DNA from: Rhabdothermincola sp036846205
Lineage (GTDB): Bacteria > Actinomycetota > Acidimicrobiia > Acidimicrobiales > Acidimicrobilacustridaceae
Assembly: GCF_036846205.1 (NCBI RefSeq)
Contig: NZ_DAIUCK010000095.1
Coordinates: 1-12,543 of the forward strand
DNA: 12,543 bases
Direction of reading: 5' to 3'
Below, one piece after another: positions 5,665-12,543 of the stretch. The translations under genes and the position numbers were made by a program. The notes under the pieces were generated by a model. It searched no databases. It was given only the letters and a program-made list of their open reading frames with translations, and was not told the DNA's origin. Positions within the stretch are counted from its first letter, which is position 1, and every line of letters begins with the position of its first letter.

Positions 5665-6618
5665 GTGGACACCGACGGGAACGCGCAGCGCCCCGCATCA
5701 CCGTGGGTCGCGCCCGAGGCCGGCTCGGAGCAGCCCGGTGGCGATCGCCGCCCGCCGGTCACCACCCGGCGCCACGCTCGCCCGGAGCCGACGGTCCGGT
5801 CGCCGGTGCCGTTGCGACCGATGACCGCCTCGGACATGCTCGACGGCGCGTTCCGGGTGATCAAGCTGCGGCCGAAGCGGGTCCTGGCCGCCGCGGCGGT
5901 GGTGGTCGTGCCCCCGCAGATCGTGCTGGCGCTCGGACAGGGAGGCCTCGACCGCAACCCCTTCGCTGGCTGGCTGGGTTGGGGGAGCCTCAGCGTGGCC
6001 GGCTCCTCGACCGTGTCGAGCTGGGGGGTGCTGGCGTTCCTCGCGGGCACCCTGCTGAGCTCATTGAGCCTCTTCTTCCTCGGCGGCGTGGTCACCGCGT
6101 TCGTCACCAACTGGGTGATGGGTCAGGACATCACGGCCCGGGACGCACTGGCGACGTCATTCCGTCGAGGTGGTCCGTTCGTGGGTGCGTGGGCGATCCT
6201 GCTCGTGCCGAAGCTGATGGCGGCGGCCATGTGCTACCTGCCGCTGCTGTTCTTCGTGGCGCTGGTCGTGGTCACTGCCCCCGCGATCACCGCCGAGGGG
6301 ATCGGGCCATGGGAGGGGATCCGCCGCTCTGCGTCGCTCATGGGCCGGCGGTACTGGCCTGCGGTGCTGGTCGTGTTCCTCACCTACCTGGTCGAGACCG
6401 CGCTGCGGTACTCGGGCCTGCTGCTCGGCCTGGTCACCCAGTTGCTCCCTGCGCCCGCCGACTGGATCGGTCTCGCGCTGGTCAACTCCGCGTACGGCGT
6501 GGTGGTGCAGACCGCGGTGGTGTCGGTGAGTGTGTTGCTGTACCTCGACGCTCGCATCCGCACCGAAGGTCTGGACCTGGAGCTGCAGGCCGCCGACGTG
6601 CTGCCGGCCGGGGCGTGA
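5665..6618 (+). CDS. Multi-pass membrane protein of the glycerophosphodiester phosphodiesterase membrane-domain type
   Basis: The 317-residue product has a disordered Pro/Arg-rich N-terminus (1-48), then PLRPMTASDMLDGAFRVIKLRPKRVL (49-74), the juxtamembrane motif typical of this family. About six hydrophobic segments follow, near 74-91, 119-150, 171-183, 188-206, 231-256 and 267-294. The C-terminal YLDARIRTEGLDLEL is also a family signature. The name comes from fusions to GDPD enzymes; there is no phosphodiesterase domain here, so this is a membrane component, not an enzyme. As first gene of the operon, 1 bp before the DUF4129 gene, it is probably a membrane partner of the MoxR system, although that is inferred from position alone. 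Two starts are possible; GTG 5665 is preferred for its ribosome binding site. Confidence 0.82.
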   Translation: MDTDGNAQRPASPWVAPEAGSEQPGGDRRPPVTTRRHARPEPTVRSPVPLRPMTASDMLDGAFRVIKLRPKRVLAAAAVVVVPPQIVLALGQGGLDRNPFAGWLGWGSLSVAGSSTVSSWGVLAFLAGTLLSSLSLFFLGGVVTAFVTNWVMGQDITARDALATSFRRGGPFVGAWAILLVPKLMAAAMCYLPLLFFVALVVVTAPAITAEGIGPWEGIRRSASLMGRRYWPAVLVVFLTYLVETALRYSGLLLGLVTQLLPAPADWIGLALVNSAYGVVVQTAVVSVSVLLYLDARIRTEGLDLELQAADVLPAGA

Positions 6619-6619
6619 C

Positions 6620-7291
6620 GTGATCGACCAGGTGCTGCGGGTCGCACCCGCCTGGGCGGTGGTCCGGGGCCTGCCGTCGCCGGGGCCCGACGCGGACGAG
6701 GCTCGCCGCCGGGCGGAGGAGATCCTCTCCCGACCCGTGTTCGAGCGGTTCCACGCGCCGCCACCGTCGCCGGGGTTCTCGCTGCCCGACCTGAGCCGGC
6801 CGGTGTCGGTGGTGGCCTGGATCGTGGTGGCCATCGTCGTCGCGGTGGTGGTGTGGGTGGTGATCCATCTCGTGCGCTCGCTGCAGCGTGAACCGGCCAC
6901 ACCGGAGCAGACCGGGGTCGAGGTCTCCTTCGACGAGCGCCGCCGCCGGTGGCGCGACTGGATCGGCGAGGCGGAGCGGCTCGAAGCGGCGGGAGACTGG
7001 AAAGAAGGGCTGCGGGCTCGCTACCGGGCGCTGGTGGCGTTGCTGGTCGAGCGGGGTGCCGTGCGGGATCTGCCCGGTCGGACGACCGGAGAGCTCCGGG
7101 CCGAGCTGGCGGAGCGGTTGCCACCCGCGAGTCCACCGTTCTCGTCCGCCTCCGAGCTGTTCGAGCAGGCCTGGTACGGAGCTGTGTCGACAGGCCCGGC
7201 GGAGAGCGAGCGGTTCCGGGCCCTCGCGGGTGAGGTTTCGGAGCGGGCGGGCCAGGGCGAGCAGCGGGCGCGCCGCCGGGAGCAGGTGTGA
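6620..7291 (+). CDS. DUF4129 domain membrane protein
   Basis: The 223-residue product has an N-terminal region of about 60 residues, one strong membrane helix (about 62-85, VSVVAWIVVAIVVAVVVWVV) and a cytoplasmic-type helical domain. The latter matches DUF4129: WIGEAERLEAAGDWKEGLRA (114-133), RYRALVALLVERG (134-146), TTGELRAEL (155-163) and FEQAWYG (181-187). DUF4129 often sits at the C-terminus of transglutaminase-like membrane proteins near MoxR/DUF58 genes; here it stands alone. Its biochemical role is unknown. The GTG start is one base after the previous stop and lacks a strong ribosome binding site, suggesting translational coupling. It overlaps the next gene by 4 bp (GTGA). Confidence 0.85.
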   Translation: MIDQVLRVAPAWAVVRGLPSPGPDADEARRRAEEILSRPVFERFHAPPPSPGFSLPDLSRPVSVVAWIVVAIVVAVVVWVVIHLVRSLQREPATPEQTGVEVSFDERRRRWRDWIGEAERLEAAGDWKEGLRARYRALVALLVERGAVRDLPGRTTGELRAELAERLPPASPPFSSASELFEQAWYGAVSTGPAESERFRALAGEVSERAGQGEQRARRREQV

Positions 7292-8421
7292 TCCCCGCCG
7301 CGAGGCTGCCGGCGCGCCCGCTGCCCACCGGCGACTGGCGGTCGCTGGGCGTGGTGGTGCTGCTCGGTGCCTTCGCCGCGCTCGGCTCGTCGCTGACCTC
7401 CGTGCCCCGGGCCGCGGCCTACGAGCCGGACTCCACCGACCCGTCCGGCACCAAGGCCCTGGTGATGCTGCTCGAGTCCTTCGGTGCCGAGGTCGACGTC
7501 GTGGCCGGCGGTCCGCCCCCGGACGCGCAGGTCGCGCTCATGCTGTCCAACGTGATCGCCCCGGAAGACGAGCCGGCCGTGATGCGCTGGGTGGAGAACG
7601 GCGGGCGGTTGATCGTCGCCGATCCCTACAGCGCGCTCGCACCCCCGCCCGAGACCCGGTCCTCGCCGTTCGCCACCACCAGTGGCCGACTGCGCAAGGG
7701 GCGATGCGAGATCCCCGCGCTCGATCAGCTCGCCGAGCTCGACGTCGGGCCGAGCTACTCGCGCTTCGAGGTGCCGGCCACCATGCAGGGGTGCTTCGAC
7801 GAGGGACGCGGGGCCTTCGTGGTCGCCGGTCTCCGGGGGGAGGGTTGGCTCGTGTTCCTCGGTGGTGCCGACCAGTTCACCAACTCCCTGCTCGCCGCGG
7901 CCGACAACGCGGGGCTGGCGGTGGCGCTGCTGGCGCCGCAGGAGGGGACCCGGGTGGCGATCCTCGACCCCAGCGGCGGTGTGCCGTCCGATCGCTCGCT
8001 GTTCGATGCGCTCCCCCGAGGCTTCTGGCTGGCCGTCACCCAGCTGGCGGTGGCCTTCGGGATCTACGGCTGGTTCCGGGGCCGCCGCCTCGGACCGGTC
8101 ATCGTCGAGCCCCAGCCCGTGCAGATCGAGGGCTCGGAGCTGGTGAGCGCGGTCGGGAACCTCGCCCAGCTCTCACGGCGACCGGACCGCACCGCGGCGG
8201 TGCTGCGCCGGGCCTTGCACCGGGAGCTCGCTGAGCGTCTGGGGCTGGGGCGTGACGCCACCCCGGCCGTCGTGGCCGAGGTCACCGCGGCCCGCACCGG
8301 TATCGACCGAGACCGCATCGCCGCGGTGCTCGCCGGCCCGGCGGTGGTCGACGACGGGCAGCTCGTGGCGCTGGCCGGCGAGATCGATCGCATCCGCAAG
8401 GAGGTTCTGCATGAACGCTGA
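7288..8421 (+). CDS. DUF4350 domain membrane protein
   Basis: The product has 377 residues. A membrane helix near 19-36 is followed by YEPDSTDPSGTKALVMLLESFGAEVDVV (45-72), the standard DUF4350 opening, which resembles the glutamine-amidotransferase-like/IFT52 fold. NGGRLIVADPYSAL (104-117) and WLVFLGGADQFTNSLL (187-202) fit the same domain. A second helix at about 246-263 precedes GWFRGRRLGP. A helical C-terminal domain (280-377) probably faces the cytoplasm. If so, residues 40-245 lie outside the membrane, where C140 and C169 could pair. Its role is unknown; it recurs in MoxR/DUF58 loci and may be a sensor or scaffold. GTG 7288 overlaps the previous TGA (GTGA) and has GGGAG five bases upstream. 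It overlaps moxR by 11 bp. Confidence 0.87.
   Translation: MIPAARLPARPLPTGDWRSLGVVVLLGAFAALGSSLTSVPRAAAYEPDSTDPSGTKALVMLLESFGAEVDVVAGGPPPDAQVALMLSNVIAPEDEPAVMRWVENGGRLIVADPYSALAPPPETRSSPFATTSGRLRKGRCEIPALDQLAELDVGPSYSRFEVPATMQGCFDEGRGAFVVAGLRGEGWLVFLGGADQFTNSLLAAADNAGLAVALLAPQEGTRVAILDPSGGVPSDRSLFDALPRGFWLAVTQLAVAFGIYGWFRGRRLGPVIVEPQPVQIEGSELVSAVGNLAQLSRRPDRTAAVLRRALHRELAERLGLGRDATPAVVAEVTAARTGIDRDRIAAVLAGPAVVDDGQLVALAGEIDRIRKEVLHER
8398..8404 (+). promoter_or_regulatory. Ribosome binding site AAGGAGG of moxR
   Basis: A near-perfect AAGGAGG inside the end of the DUF4350 gene lies six bases before ATG 8411. It fixes the start and suggests that MoxR is the most strongly translated product of the operon. 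Confidence 0.85.
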
Positions 8422-9364
8422 CCCGAGGGGACCGATCCTCGCGCTCCGGGAGGAGGTGGGGAAGGTGGTGGTCGGTCAGGACGGCACGCTCAGTGGCCTC
8501 GTCGCGGCCCTGCTGGTGCGGGGCCACGTGCTGCTCGAGGGCGTGCCGGGCACCGCCAAGACCCTGCTGGTCAAAGCGCTCGCCGCGGCGCTCGACCTCG
8601 ACTTCAAGCGCCTCCAGTTCACCCCCGACCTCATGCCCTCCGACGTGGTCGGCCAGGTGATCTTCGACGCGCCCGAGGGAACCTTCCGTTTCCGCCAGGG
8701 CCCGATCTTCACCAACCTGCTGCTCGCGGATGAGATCAACCGGACGCCACCCAAGGCGCAGTCCGCGCTCCTCGAGGCCATGGAAGAGCGCCAGGTGTCG
8801 ATCGAGGGGTCGACCCGCCCGTTGCCCGAGCCGTTCATCGTGGTGGCCACCCAGAACCCGGTGGAGTACGAGGGCACCTATCCGCTGCCGGAAGCGCAGC
8901 TGGACCGGTTCCTGTTCAAGCTGGTCGTGGGCTACCCGTCGGCCGAGCAGGAGCAGCAGGTGCTGCGCCGCCACGACGAAGGCCTCGACCCGCACGACAT
9001 CGCCGCCGCGGGGGTGCGAGCGGTGGCCAGTGCGGCCGACCTGGCGGCAGCCGCCGCCGCGATCCGCGACATCCGGGTCGACCCGGCGGTCCAGGCCTAC
9101 ATGGTGTCGCTGGTGCGAGCCACCCGAGAGGTGCCGTCGCTCTCGCTCGGGGTGTCCCCCCGGGGAGCCACCGCGCTGCTGCACGCGGCCAAGGCGTGGG
9201 CCTGGCTGGCGGGGCGGCCGTTCGTCACCCCGGACGAGGTGAAGGCCGTCGCCAAGCCCACGCTGCGCCACCGCATCCTGCTCCGGCCCGAGCTGGAGCT
9301 CGAAGGCGCCACCCCCGACGGTGTGCTCGACGGCATCCTGGCTTCCGTCCCGGTGCCCCGCTGA
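8411..9364 (+). CDS. moxR: MoxR-family AAA+ ATPase
   Basis: The 317-residue product matches the usual MoxR length and is complete. Walker A is GVPGTAKT (44-51), Walker B LLLADEIN (103-110), sensor 1 ATQNP (146-150), the arginine finger R166 in EAQLDRF, and sensor 2 R251 in SPRGA. RQGPIFTNLLL (95-105) and MEERQVSIEG (124-133) are MoxR signatures. It is expected to form cytoplasmic ATP-driven hexamers that remodel or activate partner proteins, usually with a vWA-type protein such as the DUF58 product encoded next. The operon position, between membrane proteins and DUF58, supports a chaperone role at the membrane. It starts within the DUF4350 gene and ends 2 bp before the DUF58 start. The target is unknown. 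Confidence 0.95.
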   Translation: MNADPRGPILALREEVGKVVVGQDGTLSGLVAALLVRGHVLLEGVPGTAKTLLVKALAAALDLDFKRLQFTPDLMPSDVVGQVIFDAPEGTFRFRQGPIFTNLLLADEINRTPPKAQSALLEAMEERQVSIEGSTRPLPEPFIVVATQNPVEYEGTYPLPEAQLDRFLFKLVVGYPSAEQEQQVLRRHDEGLDPHDIAAAGVRAVASAADLAAAAAAIRDIRVDPAVQAYMVSLVRATREVPSLSLGVSPRGATALLHAAKAWAWLAGRPFVTPDEVKAVAKPTLRHRILLRPELELEGATPDGVLDGILASVPVPR

Positions 9365-9366
9365 TC

Positions 9367-10668
9367 GTGCTGGTCCCCACCCGTCGCCTGGCCGCGCTCG
9401 CCGCGCTCGCCGCGGTGGCGGTGCTCGTCCTGGGCTCGGAGACCGGGTTCTGGCTGGTCAACGGCGCGCTGGTGGTGGCGGCGGTGATCGACGGGCTGCT
9501 CGCCCCGCCACCGGCGTCGGTGCGGATCGAGCGTGAGCTGCCCGAAGTGGTCACCCTGGGTGCACGTGCTCCGCTCACCTGGACGGTGACCAACCTGGGC
9601 GCCCGGCCGGTCCGGTTGACCTTCGCCGATCAGCTCGCACCGTCCCTGCGGCCGGGCACCCGTCAGGCCCGGCTTCGGGTCGGTCCCGACCAGACGGCCC
9701 ACGTCCGCACCGAGCTGGCCCCGACCCGCCGAGGCCGCTTCGAGGTCGAAGGGCTGACGCTCCGGGTCGAAGGGCCGCTGGGGTTGGCGTCGCGCCAGCG
9801 CACCCGCCCGCTACCGGCGGTGCTGCGGGTCTACCCGTCGTTCCGGTCCCGGGCCCAAGCGGAGCTGCGCATCGACAAGGCCCGCATCGTGGAGGTCGGG
9901 CTGCGCTCGGCGAGTGGGCACGGCGGCGGGACCGAGTTCGAACAGCTGCGCGACTACACGGTCGACGACGAGTTCCGCCGCATCGACTGGGCGGCCACGG
10001 CCCGGTCAGGCAAGGCGATCGTGCGCACCTACCGGGCCGAGCGGAACCAGACGGTCATCAGCCTGCTCGACAACGGCCGGGTGATGGCCGGCAGGGTCGA
10101 CGGCGTCCCGAGGGTGGAGCACGCCATGGACGCGGTGATGATGCTCACCGCGGTCGCCACCCGGCTCGGTGACCGCGCCGGGCTGGTGGCCTTCGACCGC
10201 ACGGTGCGGGCGGTCGTCCCCCCAGGGCACACCCGTGACCAGCTCACCCGGGTGACCGAAGCCATGTACGAGCTCGAACCCCAGCTCGCCGAGAGCGACT
10301 ACCGGGGCGCGTGCACGCAGACCCTGGCCCGGTTCCGCCGGCGGGCGATGCTGGTGGTGTTCACCGACCTGGTCGAGCAGGCGGTGGGCGAGACGCTGCT
10401 GCCCGCGCTGGGGTTGATCGCTCGCAGCCACCTCGTGGTGGTGGCCGCGGTGCGCGACCCCGAGGTGGTGTCCTGGGCCCGCTCGTCGCCCCGCGATGCC
10501 TCGGAGGCGTACCGCAAGGGAGCGGCGATCGTGGCCCTCGAGGAGCGCCAGCGCACCACGGCCCGGTTGCGCGGTGCGGGCGCGACGGTCGTGGACGCAC
10601 CCCCCGGGGAGCTGGCCCCGCGGTTGGCCGACGCGTACCTGAAGGTCAAGGCCACCGGCCGCCTCTGA
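9367..10668 (+). CDS. DUF58 domain protein (membrane-anchored, vWA-like MoxR partner)
   Basis: The 433-residue product begins with two hydrophobic helices (about 7-23 and 28-46). A beta-rich region (50-160), including PTRRGRFEVEGLTLRVEGPLGL, then leads to the DUF58 core GTEFEQLRDYTVDDEFRRIDWAATARSGKAIVRTYRAERN (188-227). A vWA-like domain follows with VISLLDNGRVM (230-240), GDRAGLVAFD (268-277) and MLVVFTDL (328-335). The metal-site motif is degenerate: DNGRVM replaces DxSxS, as in many DUF58 proteins. DUF58 proteins are the usual partners of MoxR ATPases; the vWA-like domain would face the cytoplasm. The GTG start is 2 bp after the moxR stop with no clear ribosome binding site, so coupled translation is likely. 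It is the last gene of the operon and convergent with spoIIM. Confidence 0.92.
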   Translation: MLVPTRRLAALAALAAVAVLVLGSETGFWLVNGALVVAAVIDGLLAPPPASVRIERELPEVVTLGARAPLTWTVTNLGARPVRLTFADQLAPSLRPGTRQARLRVGPDQTAHVRTELAPTRRGRFEVEGLTLRVEGPLGLASRQRTRPLPAVLRVYPSFRSRAQAELRIDKARIVEVGLRSASGHGGGTEFEQLRDYTVDDEFRRIDWAATARSGKAIVRTYRAERNQTVISLLDNGRVMAGRVDGVPRVEHAMDAVMMLTAVATRLGDRAGLVAFDRTVRAVVPPGHTRDQLTRVTEAMYELEPQLAESDYRGACTQTLARFRRRAMLVVFTDLVEQAVGETLLPALGLIARSHLVVVAAVRDPEVVSWARSSPRDASEAYRKGAAIVALEERQRTTARLRGAGATVVDAPPGELAPRLADAYLKVKATGRL

Positions 10669-10729
10669 GCTGGTCGTGCCCCTCTTCACTCCCGAACACG
10701 TCGAGCAGGGCGTGGTGCCAGGACGATGC
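10669..10729. other. Convergent intergenic region between DUF58 and SpoIIM genes
   Basis: The 61 bp separate two stop codons (TGA at 10666-10668 on plus; TGA at 10732-10730 on minus). I see no convincing terminator hairpin or T-run in it, although two transcripts should end here. Confidence 0.6.
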
Positions 10730-11758
10730 TCACCTGCCCGAGGTGGCGACGGGGAACACGCCCGCGACGTCAGCGGGTCGCTCGCCGAGCGCGCCGGTGA
10801 GGCCCTGGGCGGCCGCCGCCCGGCCCCTCCGCCACAGGTACGCGACGAACACCGCCCAGGCGGTGAGCCCGATGCCCACCCGCACCGCCGCCGGCAGGCC
10901 GCTGCCGGTCACGAAGCCCTCGATCAGCCCCGCGGCCACGAACGTGGCCATCAGCCCCAGCGCGATCGCCGCCGCCCGCCGGCCTTCCTCGGCGACCGCC
11001 TCGCTGCGGAGCCGGTCACCGGGGGCGATCAGCGCCCACCCCACGGCCAGCCCGGCACCACCGGCGAACACGATGGCCGTGAGCTCCAGGGCACCGTGCG
11101 GCAGGATCAGGCCGAAGAAGCGCAGCGTGTCGCCCTCGCTGATCATCCACGCCGCGGCCTGACCCAACGACACCCCGTTGAAGGCCAGGATGGCGACACC
11201 CGGGACGCAGGCGATCCCACCGAGCGCGAAGGCCATGAACCCGACGCGGATGTTGTTGGTGGTCACCTGGGTGAAGAACTGCGCGCTCGGCTGCGCCGAG
11301 TAGTACTGCTCGAACTGCTGCTCGACGTAGTGCGTGCGCTCCGCCGCGCTCCCGGAGGCATCCAGCGCGGCCCGGCTGTTGAGCAGCCACACTGCCACCA
11401 GCACCGCGGGGCCGAAGAAGGCCACCGCGGCGACGGCCATGAAGCGCCGGTTGTGCCACACCGCGGCGGGGAAGGTCGTGGCGAAGAAGCCGACGATCGT
11501 CTGCGCGGTGCGCGGTCGCTTGCCGTAGATGACCTGCGCGGCGGCCGCCACCAGCTTGGTGAGGCGGGCGGTGAGGGCCGGGTCGCGGAAGTAGGTCTGC
11601 GCATAGGAGAGCTGCGCCGTGCTGCGCTGGTAGAGCGCCACCAGCTCGTCGAGCTCGCCGTCGTCCAGCGCGGCCACCCGCTGCCGGGCGCGCCGGGTCA
11701 GCTCGTCGAGGCGGACCCAGGTGGCCTCGTTGGAGCTGATGTACCGGTCGATGTCCAC
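10730..11758 (-). CDS. SpoIIM/DUF95 family integral membrane protein
   Basis: The 342-residue product starts VDIDRYISSNEATWVRLDEL, the standard DUF95 N-terminus (Asp-hydrophobic-Asp-Arg, then Trp and Leu), which supports the GTG at 11758 over ATG codons at 11788 and 11812. The cytoplasmic helical N-terminus (1-105) precedes about five hydrophobic segments, near 107-127, 172-194, 213-232, 232-246 and 264-285, with a last one near 291-309. TNNIRVGFMAFALGGI (167-182) and LPHGALELTAIVFAGGAGL (219-237) are family signatures. The name comes from a Bacillus sporulation protein, but the family is widespread in non-sporulating bacteria beside MoxR/DUF58 genes, where its role is unknown. It is read towards DUF58, and its N-terminus is divergent from RDD, as I recall for the mycobacterial moxR2 locus. 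Confidence 0.9.
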   Translation of the reverse strand: MDIDRYISSNEATWVRLDELTRRARQRVAALDDGELDELVALYQRSTAQLSYAQTYFRDPALTARLTKLVAAAAQVIYGKRPRTAQTIVGFFATTFPAAVWHNRRFMAVAAVAFFGPAVLVAVWLLNSRAALDASGSAAERTHYVEQQFEQYYSAQPSAQFFTQVTTNNIRVGFMAFALGGIACVPGVAILAFNGVSLGQAAAWMISEGDTLRFFGLILPHGALELTAIVFAGGAGLAVGWALIAPGDRLRSEAVAEEGRRAAAIALGLMATFVAAGLIEGFVTGSGLPAAVRVGIGLTAWAVFVAYLWRRGRAAAAQGLTGALGERPADVAGVFPVATSGR

Positions 11759-11766
11759 CCACCCGT

Positions 11767-11773
11767 TACGGTA
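11767..11773. promoter_or_regulatory. Shared symmetric -10 element TACGGTA for SpoIIM (-) and RDD (+)
   Basis: The plus strand reads TACGGT at 11767-11772 and the minus strand TACCGT at 11773-11768, so one 7-bp sequence offers a TANNNT hexamer in both directions. The minus hexamer ends nine bases before GTG 11758 and the plus hexamer 14 bases before ATG 11787. Neither gene has a Shine-Dalgarno sequence. Only 28 bp separate the two start codons. Confidence 0.5.
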
Positions 11774-11786
11774 GTGGCCTCCCTGC

Positions 11787-12543
11787 ATGAGCACCGCCCA
11801 GCCCTCCGGCATCGTCACTCCCGAAGCCGTCCTCCTCGAGTTCGACACCGCCAGCGTCGGCTCACGCACCATCGCGGAGCTCATCGACCTGCTGGTGCAG
11901 GCCGTCACCCTCATCGGGGTGTGGACGGTGGCGGGCATCGTGGCCGCCTCCAGCCCGTTGCTCGAGACCGCCGCCACCATCGCCGCGCTGGTGCTCACCT
12001 TCCTCGTGCTGGTCGGCTACCCGGCGGGGTTCGAGACGCTCTGGCAAGGTCGCACCCTCGGCAAGGCGGCGCTCGGCTTGCGGGTGGTCACCCGGGAAGG
12101 CGGCCCCATCCGCTTCCGGCACGCCGCGATCCGGGCCATGTTCGGTCTGATCGAGATCTACGCGTTCCTCGGCTCGATCGCCGCCCTGTCGATCATCCTG
12201 ACCCGCAACGACCAACGGGTCGGTGATCTGGCGGCCGGCACCTTCGTGTTGCGGGAGCGCCGCGCCGCCTCGCAGGCGGTGGCCGTGAGCTTCATGCCCC
12301 CGCGGGGCTACGAGGCCTACACCGCGTCGCTCGACGTGACCGCGCTGACCGAAGAGCAGTACGGCGTGCTCCGCTCCTTCCTGCTGCGTGCTCCGCAGCT
12401 CACCCTCCCGGCCCGGTACGCACTGTCGGTGCGCCTGGCGGAGCCGGTGACGAGGCTGCTGCACCACACGCCCCCAGCGGGTGTGGGGCCGGAGGCCTTC
12501 CTGGCGTGTGTGGCGGCCGCGTACCAGCGACGCCACGGCGGTC
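11787..12543 (+). CDS. RDD family membrane protein (3' end beyond the window)
   Basis: The frame stays open from ATG 11787 to the window edge (252 residues plus one base). The N-terminus (1-25) precedes SRTIAELIDLLVQAV (26-40), which contains the Arg and Asp of an RDD domain. Membrane helices are near 31-54 and 61-82, and another around 116-138. WQGRTLGKAALGLRVV (86-101) and DQRVGDLAAGTFVL (142-155) are the conserved RDD blocks; the latter gives the third Asp. A soluble C-terminal extension (about 160-252) with MPPRGYEAY, ALTEEQYGVLRSFLL and FLACVAAAYQRR follows. RDD proteins are membrane proteins of mostly unknown, possibly transport, function. Adjacency to SpoIIM, DUF58 and MoxR marks it as part of that system. 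Its start is fixed by the short gap to spoIIM. Confidence 0.9.
   Translation, partial: MSTAQPSGIVTPEAVLLEFDTASVGSRTIAELIDLLVQAVTLIGVWTVAGIVAASSPLLETAATIAALVLTFLVLVGYPAGFETLWQGRTLGKAALGLRVVTREGGPIRFRHAAIRAMFGLIEIYAFLGSIAALSIILTRNDQRVGDLAAGTFVLRERRAASQAVAVSFMPPRGYEAYTASLDVTALTEEQYGVLRSFLLRAPQLTLPARYALSVRLAEPVTRLLHHTPPAGVGPEAFLACVAAAYQRRHGG

Noticed and set aside
4878..6623. Long plus-strand open frame (581 codons) across the methyltransferase and the membrane protein gene
   Set aside because: It is antisense to a clear methyltransferase and then out of frame with the membrane protein. Its translation is repetitive and resembles no protein family.
11759..11812. Upstream ATG starts for SpoIIM at 11788 and 11812
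   Set aside because: They would overlap the RDD coding sequence and add residues outside the conserved DUF95 N-terminus. GTG 11758 begins exactly at the family's usual VDIDRY start.
10676..12226. Long plus-strand open frame (516 codons) opposite SpoIIM
   Set aside because: It is antisense to a well-conserved DUF95 protein and out of frame with RDD; its translation is His/Arg/Gly-rich shadow sequence.
1..12543. CRISPR arrays, tRNA or rRNA genes, insertion sequences, integrases, toxin-antitoxin or defence genes
   Set aside because: I looked on both strands and saw no spaced direct repeats, tRNA-like folds, transposase motifs or composition break; the region looks like ordinary chromosome.

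Overview
The window is GC-rich (roughly 70% by eye), densely coded chromosomal DNA with many GTG starts. Gene content points to the Actinomycetota: a MeaB GTPase, a rhomboid protease with an N-terminal zinc-finger module, and a MoxR/DUF58 cluster arranged like the mycobacterial moxR2 locus. A deep lineage such as Acidimicrobiia is my guess, but the sequence alone does not prove it. There is no phage, transposon, tRNA, rRNA or CRISPR signal. This is a core-genome stretch, not an island, and no gap between genes exceeds about 140 bp.

Left part (1-5585), mostly single genes in alternating orientation: the 3' end of meaB (+); mscL (-), convergent with it; a crotonase-family enoyl-CoA hydratase (+); a zinc-finger rhomboid protease (+); an SRPBCC/START-like protein (-); a small PH-like protein of unknown role (+); a GalT-type nucleotidyltransferase (-); and a SAM-dependent methyltransferase (-). 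MeaB and the crotonase both belong to acyl-CoA/propionyl-CoA metabolism. The others look functionally independent.

Right part (5665-12543): a tightly packed five-gene + strand operon encodes a multi-pass membrane protein of the GDPD-membrane-domain type, a DUF4129 protein, a DUF4350 protein, a MoxR AAA+ ATPase and a DUF58 protein. Junctions are 1 bp apart, 4 bp overlap, 11 bp overlap and 2 bp apart, so expression is probably coupled. It is followed by a divergent pair, SpoIIM/DUF95 (-) and RDD (+, running off the end). Together these form a membrane-associated MoxR system: a cytoplasmic AAA+ ATPase with a membrane-anchored vWA-like DUF58 partner and accessory membrane proteins. Its biochemical job is poorly known in this lineage.

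The strongest non-coding pattern is at promoters. Five promoter-proximal genes (crotonase, rhomboid, SRPBCC, galT, methyltransferase) have a TANNNT-like -10 hexamer only 6-8 nt before the start codon and mostly no Shine-Dalgarno sequence, which suggests leaderless transcripts. SpoIIM is similar at 9 nt. Other genes (mscL, the PH-like gene, the membrane operon, moxR) have clear ribosome binding sites. Two divergent promoters are built on symmetric sequence: a shared TACGGTA between spoIIM and RDD, and a 14-bp perfect palindrome between the methyltransferase and the MoxR operon.
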